This document shows positions 34,985 through 43,779 of a stretch of DNA of 64,000 nt, in pieces. The stretch lies in assembly GCF_000750005.1 (NCBI RefSeq), contig NZ_JPYA01000049.1:1-64000 (forward strand), given 5' to 3'. Every line of letters starts with the position of its first letter. Positions within the stretch are counted from its first letter, which is position 1. Source of the DNA: Geobacillus icigianus (GTDB taxonomy: Bacteria; Bacillota; Bacilli; Bacillales; Anoxybacillaceae). A model generated the notes under the pieces. It had not been told where the DNA came from. It saw only the letters and a program-made list of their open reading frames with translations, and searched no databases. A program made the translations under genes and the position numbers.

Positions 34985-35122
34985 TTACTGCCCAGCGGTG
35001 AATTTCAGCCCTATCATCCCGATGAGAATCAATAATAAAAAGAGGATCCGCGGCGCGTTGACAGGTTCATCCGCTAGTGTGGGCGATCGGCGGCAAACTA
35101 TGCATGAACGAAAAAATGGTAT
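34985..35122 (-). pseudogene. SugE/Gdx-type SMR exporter C-terminal remnant
   Basis: A frame of 45 codons without a start codon follows the cydS stop. Its end, ADEPVNAPRILFLLLILIGM then IGLKFTAGQ and TAA, closely resembles the C-terminal membrane helix of SugE-type small multidrug resistance proteins (guanidinium exporters). The N-terminal three helices are absent. It appears to be the leftover of a deleted gene next to the manganese riboswitch promoter. Confidence 0.6.
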
Positions 35123-35227
35123 TTACTCGTTTACGTGCCCATCTTTCAAACCAGCCCAAAACGCAGCAACGATCGACAGGGCGACGATGATCATCGGCGC
35201 ATACATGAGCAAAAATGTCTCCATCAT
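35123..35227 (-). CDS. cydS: CydS, small subunit of cytochrome bd oxidase
   Basis: This 34-residue single-span protein begins MMETFLLMYAPMIIVALSIV, continues AAFWAGLKDGHVNE, and overlaps the cydB stop in ATGA fashion with GGAGGGAAAGG upstream. Sequence and length closely match CydS, the third subunit seen in the Geobacillus thermodenitrificans cytochrome bd structure, which packs against CydA. It is short enough to be missed by automated calling. Start could be either of two adjacent ATGs. Confidence 0.9.
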   Translation of the reverse strand: MMETFLLMYAPMIIVALSIVAAFWAGLKDGHVNE

Positions 35228-36252
35228 CCTTTCCCTCCTTCCCATTTTCCTTTCACGTATGCCTTGTTAAACAAAAAGAGACGCATAAGCAAATAAAGTG
35301 ACGGAATTAACAACAATAGACCGGCAAGAAACGCAACGATCAACGCCATAGCCATCGTCTCATTCGTAAACCCGTCATAAATGGTCAAATACGGGTATAG
35401 CAAATACGGATAATGTGAAATGCCATAGGCGTAAAAGGCGAACGCGTATTGAAACAACAACGCAATAAACGCCCAGCCGAATCGCCGTTGCCGCCAAAGG
35501 AGCCAAACGGTCATGACAAAAAACAAAAAGGAAATGACCAGCATCCACGCCACGTTCCATAGGTTGGCGTAATGTTCGGGATTATGGTAGCGGAGCTGAT
35601 AAATAATGAGCAGCGCTGACAACATTGTCGGCCCGCTCCAAAGAAGAGCGTAGCGGCGCAACAGCGCTCGCGCTCGTTCATCCTTGGCCGCGTCCGCATA
35701 ATACGTTAAGAAAACGGCAGAAATGTAAAGAACGCTCGTCACGCTTAACAGCACAATGCTCCATGACAACGGGCTTGCAAACAGCTTCCCATAATTAAGC
35801 GCAACACCTGAAGCGCCTGCCTCTACAAACCCGCCTTCGGAAATCGTCAACACGATAGACAGCGAGGCCGGGATCAACAGCCCTGTCAATCCATAAGCGA
35901 TTAAATACCAGTTCCGTTCCGTCCCCCCATACGTATGAAACGCGTAGTACGAGCCGCGAATAGCTAACAAAATGATCGAGATGCTCGCCGGGACAAGCAA
36001 AATAGAACCGTAATAATACGCCGTTTTCGGAAAAAAGCCGACCATGCCGACAAAGAAAAAGACAAGAAAGACGTTCGTCACTTCCCAGACAGGGGAAAGA
36101 TAGCGCTGAATGATGCGGTGCAAAAGATGCTGTTTGTTTGCCCAATGACTATAGGCGCTAAAAAACCCAGCCCCGAAATCAATCGAAGCAACGAGAATGT
36201 ACCCGAACAAAAACAGCCATAACACCGAGATGCCAATGACTTCGAGCGTCAT
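35224..36252 (-). CDS. cydB: Cytochrome bd oxidase subunit II
   Basis: This CydB-type protein of 342 residues has about eight or nine membrane segments and starts MTLEVIGISVLWLFLFGYIL. The early segment with DFGAGFFSAYSH and WEVTNVFLVFFFVGMVGFFP are typical. It pairs with CydA to oxidise menaquinol and reduce oxygen. It overlaps the cydA stop by four bases and the cydS start by four bases, so the three genes are tightly coupled. Confidence 0.9.
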   Translation of the reverse strand: MTLEVIGISVLWLFLFGYILVASIDFGAGFFSAYSHWANKQHLLHRIIQRYLSPVWEVTNVFLVFFFVGMVGFFPKTAYYYGSILLVPASISIILLAIRGSYYAFHTYGGTERNWYLIAYGLTGLLIPASLSIVLTISEGGFVEAGASGVALNYGKLFASPLSWSIVLLSVTSVLYISAVFLTYYADAAKDERARALLRRYALLWSGPTMLSALLIIYQLRYHNPEHYANLWNVAWMLVISFLFFVMTVWLLWRQRRFGWAFIALLFQYAFAFYAYGISHYPYLLYPYLTIYDGFTNETMAMALIVAFLAGLLLLIPSLYLLMRLFLFNKAYVKGKWEGGKG

Positions 36253-37595
36253 GGCGCCACCTCCCCGTTATTGGCCCGCTCTGCCAGCTCCCGCTCAACC
36301 GGGTTGCGGCGGAACATACGGACGAGCACTGTTGCGCTTGCAATCACCAACACGGTATACAAAAGGCAAAACAACACAAGCATCGTATCAACATGCGCAG
36401 ACGATGTCGCTCCTTCCGCCGTTTTCATATAGCCGCGCAAAATCCACGGCTGCCGCCCGACTTCCGCTAAGTACCATCCCGCCTCAATCGCGACCATCGC
36501 CAGTGGCCCTCCCGCCACCAGCAGTCCAAAAAACCATTTTTTCACTGTCCATTTCCAGCGAAACATCGATCCGAGCCAATAAGCGGCTGCGACCACCATT
36601 AAAAACACCCCGATCGTGACCATCACATCGAATAAATAATGAATGGATAGCGGCGGACGCTCATCTTCCGGAATATCATTCAACCCAGTCACAACCGCCG
36701 CGGGATGGTTATGAGCCAAAATGCTAAGGGCGTATGGAATTTTCAAGGCATATTTCACTTCCCCGTCTTCTCCAAGCGCACCGAACAGGATCAACGGCGC
36801 ATGGGAGCCCGTTTCAAAATGCCATTCGGCGGCCGCCAGCTTTTCCGGCTGGTATTCGGCTAAAAATTTGCCCGATAAGTCACCAACCAATGCACTGGCT
36901 ACCGAAAAAATAAACGCCGTTTTCATCGTTAAATGAAGCGCCTTGCGATGATAAATGTGACGATTGCCTTTCCATAAATGCCAAGCGGCGAGCGAAGCAA
37001 GCACGAATGCTGACGTCATATACGCCGTCGCCAGCACATGGGCGACTTTCGTCGGCATCGCTGGGTTGAACATCGCCGCGATCGGATCGATGTTGACAAG
37101 CTCGCCGTTTTTCACCTCAAACCCTTGCGGCGTATTCATAAAGGCATTCACTATCGTAATAAACATCGCTGATGCCGAAGAGCCGATCGCCACCGGGATA
37201 AGCAAAAGCAAATGTTTTTTCTGATTTTCAAACCGATCCCATGTATACAAATAAATACCGAGGAAAATCGCTTCAAAAAAGAAGGCGAACGTCTCCATAA
37301 ACAGCGGCAAGCTGATCACTTGGCCAGCCAGCTGCATAAAGTTCGGCCATAAAAGCGACAGCTGCAAACCGATCGCGGTTCCTGTCACCACGCCGACCGC
37401 TACGGTGATGACAAAGCCGCGCGTCCAGCGGCGAGCGAGCAAAATGTAATGCATATCGTTTTTGCGAATCCCAATCCATTGGGCAATCGCGATCATCAGC
37501 GGAACTCCAACACCAATCGTGGCATAAATGATATGAATCGTCAGCGTCAATTCCGTCAAAATACGGCTAAGCAGCACCGGATCGTAGCCGTTCAC
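36249..37595 (-). CDS. cydA: Cytochrome bd oxidase subunit I
   Basis: The protein has 448 residues with nine membrane segments. The haem ligand regions include LTLTIHIIYATIGVGVP (His21), KVAHVLATAYMTSAF and the conserved ETGSHAPLILFG. The Q loop is short, as in Bacillales enzymes. It is the catalytic subunit of the quinol oxidase and works under low oxygen. The start is GTG 37595 behind AAGGGGGGATAAATC. Upstream Rex-like sites suggest control by the NADH/NAD ratio. Confidence 0.92.
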   Translation of the reverse strand: MNGYDPVLLSRILTELTLTIHIIYATIGVGVPLMIAIAQWIGIRKNDMHYILLARRWTRGFVITVAVGVVTGTAIGLQLSLLWPNFMQLAGQVISLPLFMETFAFFFEAIFLGIYLYTWDRFENQKKHLLLLIPVAIGSSASAMFITIVNAFMNTPQGFEVKNGELVNIDPIAAMFNPAMPTKVAHVLATAYMTSAFVLASLAAWHLWKGNRHIYHRKALHLTMKTAFIFSVASALVGDLSGKFLAEYQPEKLAAAEWHFETGSHAPLILFGALGEDGEVKYALKIPYALSILAHNHPAAVVTGLNDIPEDERPPLSIHYLFDVMVTIGVFLMVVAAAYWLGSMFRWKWTVKKWFFGLLVAGGPLAMVAIEAGWYLAEVGRQPWILRGYMKTAEGATSSAHVDTMLVLFCLLYTVLVIASATVLVRMFRRNPVERELAERANNGEVAP

Positions 37596-37608
37596 GATTT
37601 ATCCCCCC

Positions 37609-37701
37609 TTACGAAAACAAACGGCCAATCAAGGAAAGCAAGACAACAGCTGCAACAGCAAAGCTAACGAACGCAAGCGTTTTTTCGTGTCGCTTCCACA
37701 T
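37609..37701 (-). CDS. Thirty-residue single-span protein upstream of cydA
   Basis: A short ORF, MWKRHEKTLAFVSFAVAAVV then LLSLIGRLFS, has one hydrophobic span and a positively charged N terminus (inside). GTCGGGAGGATGGAT gives good spacing to the ATG at 37701; a second ATG at 37707 abuts the ribosome site. It ends 13 bp before cydA. It may be a small cofactor or assembly protein of the bd oxidase, but no homologue was recognised. Confidence 0.6.
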   Translation of the reverse strand: MWKRHEKTLAFVSFAVAAVVLLSLIGRLFS

Positions 37702-37738
37702 ATCCATCCTCCCGACAAACCATCAATGAATAAAGAAT

Positions 37739-37756
37739 TTGTGATAAGTTTCACAA
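37739..37756. promoter_or_regulatory. Rex-like operator 1
   Basis: The dyad TTGTGA-TAAGTT-TCACAA matches the Rex redox repressor pattern. It lies upstream of the cyd genes. Confidence 0.75.
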
Positions 37757-37818
37757 AATCATCTACTGCTTATTATTTCATAAAATGATGGGCACTGTAT
37801 GAACTAATTTCGAATAAT

Positions 37819-37836
37819 TTGTGTCGTTTTTCACAT
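37819..37836. promoter_or_regulatory. Rex-like operator 2
   Basis: TTGTGT-CGTTTT-TCACAT is a weaker form of the same dyad, centred 80 bp from operator 1, which would place both on the same side of the helix at about 10.5 bp per turn within error. Confidence 0.5.
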
Positions 37837-37849
37837 ATTCATCGTGACA

Positions 37850-37873
37850 AACAAAAAAGCAGGATGCCCCTGC
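37850..37873 (-). terminator. spoVR terminator
   Basis: On the minus strand GCAGG / CCTGC with a short loop is followed by TTTTTTGTTTG, a few bases after the spoVR stop. Confidence 0.75.
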
Positions 37874-37878
37874 CTTTG

Positions 37879-39300
37879 TCACAAATATTTTCGATGCACC
37901 GTCTTCCCGTCATACGTAAACAACATCGACTTTTCCTCGACGACCGTCTCCATATGAACTGGACGGCCCCACAACTGATAAATGTACGGGAGCACCTTTT
38001 CCAAATACTTCAAGTCGAGTTCGATCCCTTCATACCAATGTTTTAAATACAACTCGCCGTTGCGCATATAATCGCCGTCATTGACTGTGATATACGGGAA
38101 TCCGCCGTTGACTCGCATGCTGACGAGTTGATCGCGGATAGTCTCCCAGTTTTTGTCGACGATTTTATATTCTTTTCCTTGTTTCTGGAACAAATACATA
38201 TCTTCGCGCATGACGAGCTCTTTCGTCAAATAGTTGCGCAGAAACGAAATGTCCGACTCCAGTTCGCGCACTTCAAAAATTTTCGCCCGCCCCGATCCGG
38301 GTTTGACACCGTATTTTTTCATCTCCTCGGTCGGGTTGTTCCAACGTTCTTCAATGTCTTCGAAAATTTTCAACCCTAAATAGTACGGGTTAATGCCGGT
38401 GCGCGACGGCTGCACGACGTTGGCATTCAGTTTCGCAAATTCAATCGCCTCATCGCTCGTCAAGTCCATCTCGCGCAAAATGCGCTGATGCCAATACGTC
38501 GCCCAGCCTTCGTTCATGATTTTCGTCTCGAGCTGCGGCCAGAAATACAACATTTCTTCGCGCATCATCGTCAAAATGTCGCGCTGCCAGTCCTCCAGCT
38601 CACGGCTGTATTCTTCAATGAACAACAGCACATCTTTTTCCGGCTGCGGCGGAAACTTGCGCCGTTTTTTGCGCGGCGGCGTTTTTGGCTTGTTTCGTTC
38701 ATCAAGCGACCAGAGATCGTCATACGGCGTTGACGCTTTCGCCTCCTCTTCCTCTTCGTACACTTCCGTATCTTCCCACGTCCACGACAGTTTCGGCCGC
38801 AAGAGCGAGGGATCGATATGCTCTTGAATCGCCAAGACAGCGTCTAAAAATTTCTCCACTTCCAGTTTTCCGTATTGATGTTCGTAATGCTTGATTCGCT
38901 CTGCTGTCGCCGCCATGCTTTCCACCATATCGCGCTTTGTGTTGCTGAAGCGGACGTTGTTTTTGAAAAAGTCGCTATGCGCCAACACATGGGCGACGAT
39001 CAGTTTGTTTTGGATCAGCGTATTCGTATCAAGCAAAAACGCGTAGCAAGGGTCCGAGTTGATGACGAGTTCGTAAATTTTGCTTAACCCTAAGTCGTAA
39101 TGAAGTTTCATTTTGTAAAACTGTTTGCCAAAGCTCCAATGGGAAAATCGCGTTGGCATGCCGTAGGCGCCAAACGTGTAAATAATGTCCGCCGGGCAAA
39201 TTTCATAGCGCATTGGATAAAAATCAAGGCCAAATCCTTCGGCAATTTCCGTAATCTCCGCAATCGCCCGCTCCAGCTCTTTCAGCTCGTCCTGCCGCAT
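37879..39300 (-). CDS. spoVR: SpoVR-family protein
   Basis: The protein has 473 residues, typical of SpoVR. Family blocks include [35 protein letters not shown], and the histidines in [18 protein letters not shown]. The linker around residues 185-225 is acidic then basic (EEEEEAK, RKKRRKF). In B. subtilis it is made in the mother cell under sigma-E and affects spore cortex formation. The ATG 39300 follows GAAAAGGGGGGATTGG. A sigma-E-like promoter is visible 27-55 bp upstream. Confidence 0.93.
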   Translation of the reverse strand: MRQDELKELERAIAEITEIAEGFGLDFYPMRYEICPADIIYTFGAYGMPTRFSHWSFGKQFYKMKLHYDLGLSKIYELVINSDPCYAFLLDTNTLIQNKLIVAHVLAHSDFFKNNVRFSNTKRDMVESMAATAERIKHYEHQYGKLEVEKFLDAVLAIQEHIDPSLLRPKLSWTWEDTEVYEEEEEAKASTPYDDLWSLDERNKPKTPPRKKRRKFPPQPEKDVLLFIEEYSRELEDWQRDILTMMREEMLYFWPQLETKIMNEGWATYWHQRILREMDLTSDEAIEFAKLNANVVQPSRTGINPYYLGLKIFEDIEERWNNPTEEMKKYGVKPGSGRAKIFEVRELESDISFLRNYLTKELVMREDMYLFQKQGKEYKIVDKNWETIRDQLVSMRVNGGFPYITVNDGDYMRNGELYLKHWYEGIELDLKYLEKVLPYIYQLWGRPVHMETVVEEKSMLFTYDGKTVHRKYL

Positions 39301-39326
39301 CCAATCCCCCCTTTTCTTCTTACCAC

Positions 39327-39355
39327 AATGTATGAGGGAAACGGCGGTTTGATAC
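39327..39355 (-). promoter_or_regulatory. Sigma-E-like promoter of spoVR
   Basis: On the minus strand GTATCAA and CATACATT are 14 bp apart. The -10 matches the sigma-E form CATACAHT and the -35 is partial. Confidence 0.65.
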
Positions 39356-39412
39356 GTTCGATCGTTTGGCATGAACGCGCAGCGCCCCATTTTCATTTGG
39401 GGACCGTTGGCT

Positions 39413-39418
39413 TATAAT
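39413..39418 (+). promoter_or_regulatory. -10 element before the dedA-type gene
   Basis: TATAAT lies 40 bp before the TTG start. Transcription would begin near 39425, which rules out longer in-frame starts of the gene. Confidence 0.45.
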
Positions 39419-39457
39419 GGTCATATACAAGAAATTGCGGCAAAGCGTGGTGGTTAT

Positions 39458-40063
39458 TTGCAACATTATTTGCACCATCTCATCGACCATTTCGGCTATA
39501 TCGGCATTATGATCGCGCTCATGCTCGGCATCGTTGGGCTGCCGATTCCTGATGAATTGCTGCTGACTTATGCCGGCTACCGCGTATCGACCGGTTCGTT
39601 TTCCTATCCGCTCACTTTCCTTTTTTGCTGGCTTGGCGCCGTTATAGGCATCTCGCTCAGCTACACGCTCGGGATTACGCTTGGGTTACCGTTTTTACAC
39701 CGATTTGGTCCTAAGCTCCATGTGACGGAAAAACGGCTCGAGCAAACGAAAGCGCTGTTTGCGAAACTCGGTCCAACTGTCCTGTTTATTTGCTATTTCA
39801 TCCCCGGCGTTCGGCATCTGGCCGCTTTTTGGGCCGGGACGAACGCCTACCAATGGCGGAAGTTTGCCCTATTTGCCTACAGCGGAGCCATGGTGTGGGT
39901 GGCGGTGTTTTTGACGATCGGCGCTTATTTTGAAAGCCGCTGGACGGCCGTCAAACAATACCTCCACGCCTATCGCCCGTTTTTTCTTCTCGCCTTCGTG
40001 ATCGCTTTCAGCTTCGTCCTCTTCTGGTGGTGGGCGCAACAAAAACGAAAAACACCGGACTGA
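39458..40063 (+). CDS. DedA-family membrane protein
   Basis: The protein has 201 residues with four or more membrane segments. DedA features are GLPIPDELLLTYAGY near residue 28 and the F-x-R-type block YFIPGVRHLAAFWAGTN. Family members are lipid scramblase-like proteins that recycle undecaprenyl phosphate or phosphatidylethanolamine. The start TTG 39458 follows GTGGTGG; a TATAAT only 40 bp upstream excludes the longer frame. It diverges from spoVR and ends in a terminator. Confidence 0.85.
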   Translation: MQHYLHHLIDHFGYIGIMIALMLGIVGLPIPDELLLTYAGYRVSTGSFSYPLTFLFCWLGAVIGISLSYTLGITLGLPFLHRFGPKLHVTEKRLEQTKALFAKLGPTVLFICYFIPGVRHLAAFWAGTNAYQWRKFALFAYSGAMVWVAVFLTIGAYFESRWTAVKQYLHAYRPFFLLAFVIAFSFVLFWWWAQQKRKTPD

Positions 40064-40077
40064 ACGCCGGTGTTTTT
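40049..40077 (+). terminator. dedA-type gene terminator
   Basis: CACCGG / CCGGTG around the stop codon is followed by TTTTTCGTTTTT. Confidence 0.8.
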
Positions 40078-40093
40078 CGTTTTTCGGCTCCTG

Positions 40094-40336
40094 CTATACG
40101 TGTTTAGTCGAATCACGGCGATACGTCTCCATGAGCAGACCGATGAACAAGCCGAACCCGAACATCACCATCGAAGCGCCGATAATTCCAAGGCTGACAA
40201 TGGTAAGGAAAAAGTCTTTGTTGTAAGCGTTTGCGATAAAACTGAGCAAAAAAAGCGCTGTTCCGACCGTTAAGCCGACGGACGCCATCCATTTGCACAT
40301 GTTGGTCATTTGTTGTCCTTCATGTCGTTGATTCAT
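40094..40336 (-). CDS. Two-span membrane protein, unknown
   Basis: The protein has 80 residues with two hydrophobic helices (WMASVGLTVGTALFLLSFIA and TIVSLGIIGASMVMFGFGLF) and a short basic tail. The start is taken as ATG 40336, 9 bp from AAGGGG; two earlier ATGs are also in frame. It looks like a short Bacillales membrane protein of unknown function. Confidence 0.65.
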   Translation of the reverse strand: MNQRHEGQQMTNMCKWMASVGLTVGTALFLLSFIANAYNKDFFLTIVSLGIIGASMVMFGFGLFIGLLMETYRRDSTKHV

Positions 40337-40522
40337 TCTCATCATCCCCTTACTTAGAGGATACTATTCTTGTCACAAAATTGCAATATTTTCTTTTCTT
40401 TTTTCTCCTCCGTTTCGGGTATAATTTATATTTTACCTTCTGTCACAACATTTACAGGGCAACAAAAACGGAGGGCGTCATACACTAACAATGACTCCTT
40501 CCCGATAAAGGAGGCATGCCGC

Positions 40523-40780
40523 TTGAACACCGTCGACTACGATAAGGCGCTCTATTACACACATCGCTCGGAATGGGATAATTTGCTGATTTTAATGGTG
40601 CGCACGCCCGATGATATGCTATCCAAAAAAATCGAAAAGTTCCTTCACGCTTATAATTTCGAGCATGATTACTCGATCATTCAAGAGCGGCTCCACGCTC
40701 TGTTGCGCTACATCGATCATGCCCTTGAAGTCAGCGAACAACAAACGGGGACGGAGGCGTACGCCCATTTTTACTCCTAA
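40523..40780 (+). CDS. yhdB: YhdB-like protein
   Basis: The protein has 85 residues and is hydrophilic, rich in Tyr and His (NTVDYDKALYYTHRSEWDNL). The start is TTG 40523 behind AAAGGAGGCATGCCGC; earlier in-frame codons lack a site. YhdB-family proteins lie near spoVR in B. subtilis, as here. No function is known. It is followed by a bidirectional terminator shared with pgcA. Confidence 0.75.
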   Translation: MNTVDYDKALYYTHRSEWDNLLILMVRTPDDMLSKKIEKFLHAYNFEHDYSIIQERLHALLRYIDHALEVSEQQTGTEAYAHFYS

Positions 40781-40784
40781 AGCA

Positions 40785-40818
40785 AGCGGGGAATTGGTTT
40801 TTCGTCCAATTCCCCCGC
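40785..40818. terminator. Bidirectional terminator
   Basis: The perfect stem GGGGAATTGG / CCAATTCCCC separates convergent yhdB and pgcA; T-rich sequence follows on the minus strand (GCTTGCTTT). Confidence 0.75.
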
Positions 40819-40835
40819 CGCTGTTTGTCCGCCCG

Positions 40836-42593
40836 TTACGGAGCGTAAGAAGGCGACACCGCGCGCAAGACGTCGTGCACTCGCCGCATGACGGCACCCG
40901 TCAGCGCGGCCAACTTCTCCTCGCTGTCTTGGAGCGATGTCCCTTTCACACCAAAGTACGCTTTCATTTTCGGTTCCGTCCCTGACGGACGCAAACAAAA
41001 CCACGAGCCATCCTCCAATACGTATTTCAACACGTTCGAAGCCGGAAGGGTGAGCGCCGTTTTCTCTCCGGTGACTGTGTTTGTCCGCTCCCTTGTTTTG
41101 TAATCCTCGATCACCGTCACCTTTTTCTCCGCGACCTCCACCGGCGGCTGCTGCCGGAACGAAGCCAAAATCGCGGCGATCGCCTCCGCTCCTTCTTTCC
41201 CCTTTAACGTGAGCGATTGTTGCCCTTCACGATAGTAGCCGTATTTGGCAAACAATTGAAGAAGCCCTTCATACAACGACAGCCCTTGCTGCTTGTAAAA
41301 GGCGCACACTTCCGCCGCCAGAACAGCCGCCTGCACGGCATCTTTATCGCGAACGAAGTCGCCGATCAAATACCCGTAGCTTTCTTCATACCCGAACTGG
41401 AACACATACTGTCCCGTCTGTTCGTATTCCTTGATTTTTTCCCCGATGAATTTGAACCCGGTCAGCGTATCGACCGTCTCCAAACCGAACGAGGCGGCGA
41501 TCGCCCGCCCAAACTCGGACGTAACAATCGTCTTTAAGACGACCCCATTGGGTGGAAGCAACCCCTTTTCTTTGCGCTGCGACAGTAAATAATGAAGCAG
41601 CAGCGCACCCGTTTGGTTGCCGGTTAAGACGATGTACTCCCCTTCCCCATTTTTTACCGCAATACCGAGCCGATCCGCGTCCGGATCAGTGGCGATGAGC
41701 AGATCGGCGTTCACTTGTTCGCCAAGCTCGATCGCCATGGCAAACGCTGCATGCTCTTCCGGATTGGGCGAAGCGACGGTTGAAAAGTTCGGATCCGGCT
41801 GTTCTTGCTCCTTGACGACAAAGACGTTTTGGTAACCGAGCTCGGCGAGCGCGCGACGCACCGGCTTGTTTGCCGTGCCGTGAAGGGGCGTAAACACGAT
41901 CGTCATCTTTGTTTCTTTGGCCAGCTCCGGATGCAGCGAAATCGTTTTGACAGCGTCAATGTACGCGTCATCGATTTCTTTGCCGATAATCCGAATCAGT
42001 CCTTTTTGCTTTAATACTTCCTCATCCTCAACACAAACAGCGAGCTCATTCTCGACTTCATTGACATAACGGATGACCTCATCGGCGACAGCGGGCGGCA
42101 ATTGTCCGCCGTCTTCGCCGTACACTTTATAGCCGTTGTATTCCGGCGGATTATGACTCGCGGTGATGACGATGCCGGCAAACGCCCGCAAGTGCCGAAC
42201 GGCAAACGACAGCTCCGGCGTCGGGCGCAATTCGTCAAACACATACGCTTGAATGCCGTTTGTGGCCAACGTTTTCGCCGCCTCCATCGCGAATTCCGGC
42301 GATTGATGCCGCGAATCATAAGCGATCACGACACCGCGCCGCTTCGCTTCATCGCCAAACGATTGTATGTATCGGGCCAATCCTTCCGATGCTTTCCGGA
42401 CCGTATAGATGTTCATGCGATTCGTTCCGGGGCCAAGTTCCCCGCGCATGCCGCCGGTGCCAAACTCGAGATTTTTGTAAAAGCAATCTTCAAGCCACCG
42501 TTCATCGTCGCGACGCTGCTCTAGGCGTTGCCGCAATTCCGGATGCAACTGCGGTTCGCGGAGCCACTGTTCGTATTTTTGTCTCCATTCCAT
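40836..42593 (-). CDS. pgcA: Alpha-phosphoglucomutase (PgcA/YhxB)
   Basis: The enzyme has 585 residues. The phosphoserine loop is [13 protein letters not shown] (Ser146), the metal loop DPDADRLG, the sugar-specificity loop GYEESYGYL, and the phosphate-binding end [10 protein letters not shown]. It interconverts glucose 6-phosphate and glucose 1-phosphate for cell-wall glycolipids and UDP-glucose. The start is ATG 42593. It does not form an operon with neighbours. Confidence 0.93.
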   Translation of the reverse strand: MEWRQKYEQWLREPQLHPELRQRLEQRRDDERWLEDCFYKNLEFGTGGMRGELGPGTNRMNIYTVRKASEGLARYIQSFGDEAKRRGVVIAYDSRHQSPEFAMEAAKTLATNGIQAYVFDELRPTPELSFAVRHLRAFAGIVITASHNPPEYNGYKVYGEDGGQLPPAVADEVIRYVNEVENELAVCVEDEEVLKQKGLIRIIGKEIDDAYIDAVKTISLHPELAKETKMTIVFTPLHGTANKPVRRALAELGYQNVFVVKEQEQPDPNFSTVASPNPEEHAAFAMAIELGEQVNADLLIATDPDADRLGIAVKNGEGEYIVLTGNQTGALLLHYLLSQRKEKGLLPPNGVVLKTIVTSEFGRAIAASFGLETVDTLTGFKFIGEKIKEYEQTGQYVFQFGYEESYGYLIGDFVRDKDAVQAAVLAAEVCAFYKQQGLSLYEGLLQLFAKYGYYREGQQSLTLKGKEGAEAIAAILASFRQQPPVEVAEKKVTVIEDYKTRERTNTVTGEKTALTLPASNVLKYVLEDGSWFCLRPSGTEPKMKAYFGVKGTSLQDSEEKLAALTGAVMRRVHDVLRAVSPSYAP

Positions 42594-42663
42594 CCATTTT
42601 CCCTCCCGTTTTTCTTTCTCCTGTTTATGTATTCGTTCCCATCATACAATATACCTGCCAAAA

Positions 42664-42700
42664 GGAAAAGGATGCCTCGACAATAAAGGCATCCTTTTTC
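42664..42700. terminator. Terminator between pgcA and the CBS gene
   Basis: GGATGCC / GGCATCC with an 11-base loop has TTTTTC on the plus side and TTTTCC on the minus side. On the minus strand it follows the CBS-protein stop. Confidence 0.8.
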
Positions 42701-42705
42701 TACGG

Positions 42706-43152
42706 CTATCCTTGTGGCTGCGACGGCTCAGAAATGTTGGTCAACGCTTGTTCCGCCGCTTCATTTGAAGCGCTGTTCGTCGCGATGTCCCCTAAAGCAA
42801 CGATGCCTTGAAGCTGGTTGTTTTCAACGATCGGCAAGCGACGAACTTGATGCTGCGCCATGACGTTAGCGGCATCTTGAACACTCATGTTCGGCGTGCC
42901 GGTGACGACTTGATTCGTCATCACCTCAGCGACTTTGACGGTCGCCGGGTTTTTCCCTTGGGACGATACGCGCAGCGTAATGTCGCGGTCGGTGATCATC
43001 CCTTTCACTTGCCCGTTTTCCACAACCGGAAGCGCGCCGATATTTTTTTGGCTCATAATTTGCGCTGCTTCTTGCACCGTTTGATTCGGCGAAATGGTCG
43101 CGACGTTTTTCGTCATAATGTCTTGCACTTTCGTTCCGCTGTTGTTCGTCAA
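42706..43152 (-). CDS. yhcV: CBS-pair protein (YhcV-like)
   Basis: The protein has 148 residues and is nearly only two CBS motifs: VQDIMTKNVATISPNQTV with GMITDRDITLRV, and VAEVMTNQVVTGTPNMSV with GIVALGDIAT. CBS pairs bind adenine nucleotides or divalent ions and regulate partners. The start is TTG 43152 behind GGGAGGATCACA. The yhcU and yhcT relatives lie nearby, supporting the YhcV assignment. Confidence 0.82.
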   Translation of the reverse strand: MTNNSGTKVQDIMTKNVATISPNQTVQEAAQIMSQKNIGALPVVENGQVKGMITDRDITLRVSSQGKNPATVKVAEVMTNQVVTGTPNMSVQDAANVMAQHQVRRLPIVENNQLQGIVALGDIATNSASNEAAEQALTNISEPSQPQG

Positions 43153-43262
43153 TGTGATCCTCCCCTTTCACCGATTAGTTTGGCTCGTTTGCCGAACGAT
43201 ATAGGTAGAAAATAATGCCGTTCTACCCTTTCTTGTTGATGGACGCGTCGATTTCGGTCGAT

Positions 43263-43268
43263 TATAAT
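43263..43268 (+). promoter_or_regulatory. -10 element before bdbC
   Basis: TATAAT lies about 75 bp before the bdbC start; no -35 with good spacing was found. Confidence 0.35.
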
Positions 43269-43341
43269 GAAGCTGAGCCGCAATCGCAAAGGAAAAGGTG
43301 AACGGCATTTCTTGCGCGCGAACGAAAGAAGGTGAACGGGA

Positions 43342-43779
43342 GTGAAAAAGGAGACACGCGCGGAAAACTTGCTGCTGGCCGCTTGGGTGACAGCGCTGGT
43401 CGCCACGCTAGGGAGTTTGTATTTTTCCGAAGTGCTCGGCTTTATTCCGTGCGACTTATGTTGGTTTCAGCGCATATTCATGTATCCGCAAGTCATCATT
43501 TTAGGGATCGCCATCGTCCGCAAGGAGTTTTCCACCGCCCGTTACAGTTTGGCGTTATCGGTGATCGGTGGCTTGATTTCGCTCTATCATTACGCTTTAC
43601 AAAAAATACCTTTTTTTCAGCATTACGCCATCCAATGCGGCCGCATCCCGTGCACAGGGCAATACATGAACTGGCTAGGTTTCATTACCATCCCGTTTCT
43701 GGCCCTTACCGCTTTTTTGATCATCGCATTGCTAAGCGTTGCCGTGATGCGCCAGCAAAAAAGGAGGAACAACGTTTGA
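43342..43779 (+). CDS. bdbC: BdbC, DsbB-like thiol-disulfide oxidoreductase
   Basis: The protein has 145 residues and four membrane segments. It carries the DsbB-type cysteine pairs: Cys37/Cys40 in PCDLCWFQR and Cys99/Cys104 in CGRIPC. It reoxidises an extracellular thioredoxin-like partner and passes electrons to quinone. The start is GTG 43342. The partner gene overlaps its stop codon. Confidence 0.92.
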   Translation: MKKETRAENLLLAAWVTALVATLGSLYFSEVLGFIPCDLCWFQRIFMYPQVIILGIAIVRKEFSTARYSLALSVIGGLISLYHYALQKIPFFQHYAIQCGRIPCTGQYMNWLGFITIPFLALTAFLIIALLSVAVMRQQKRRNNV

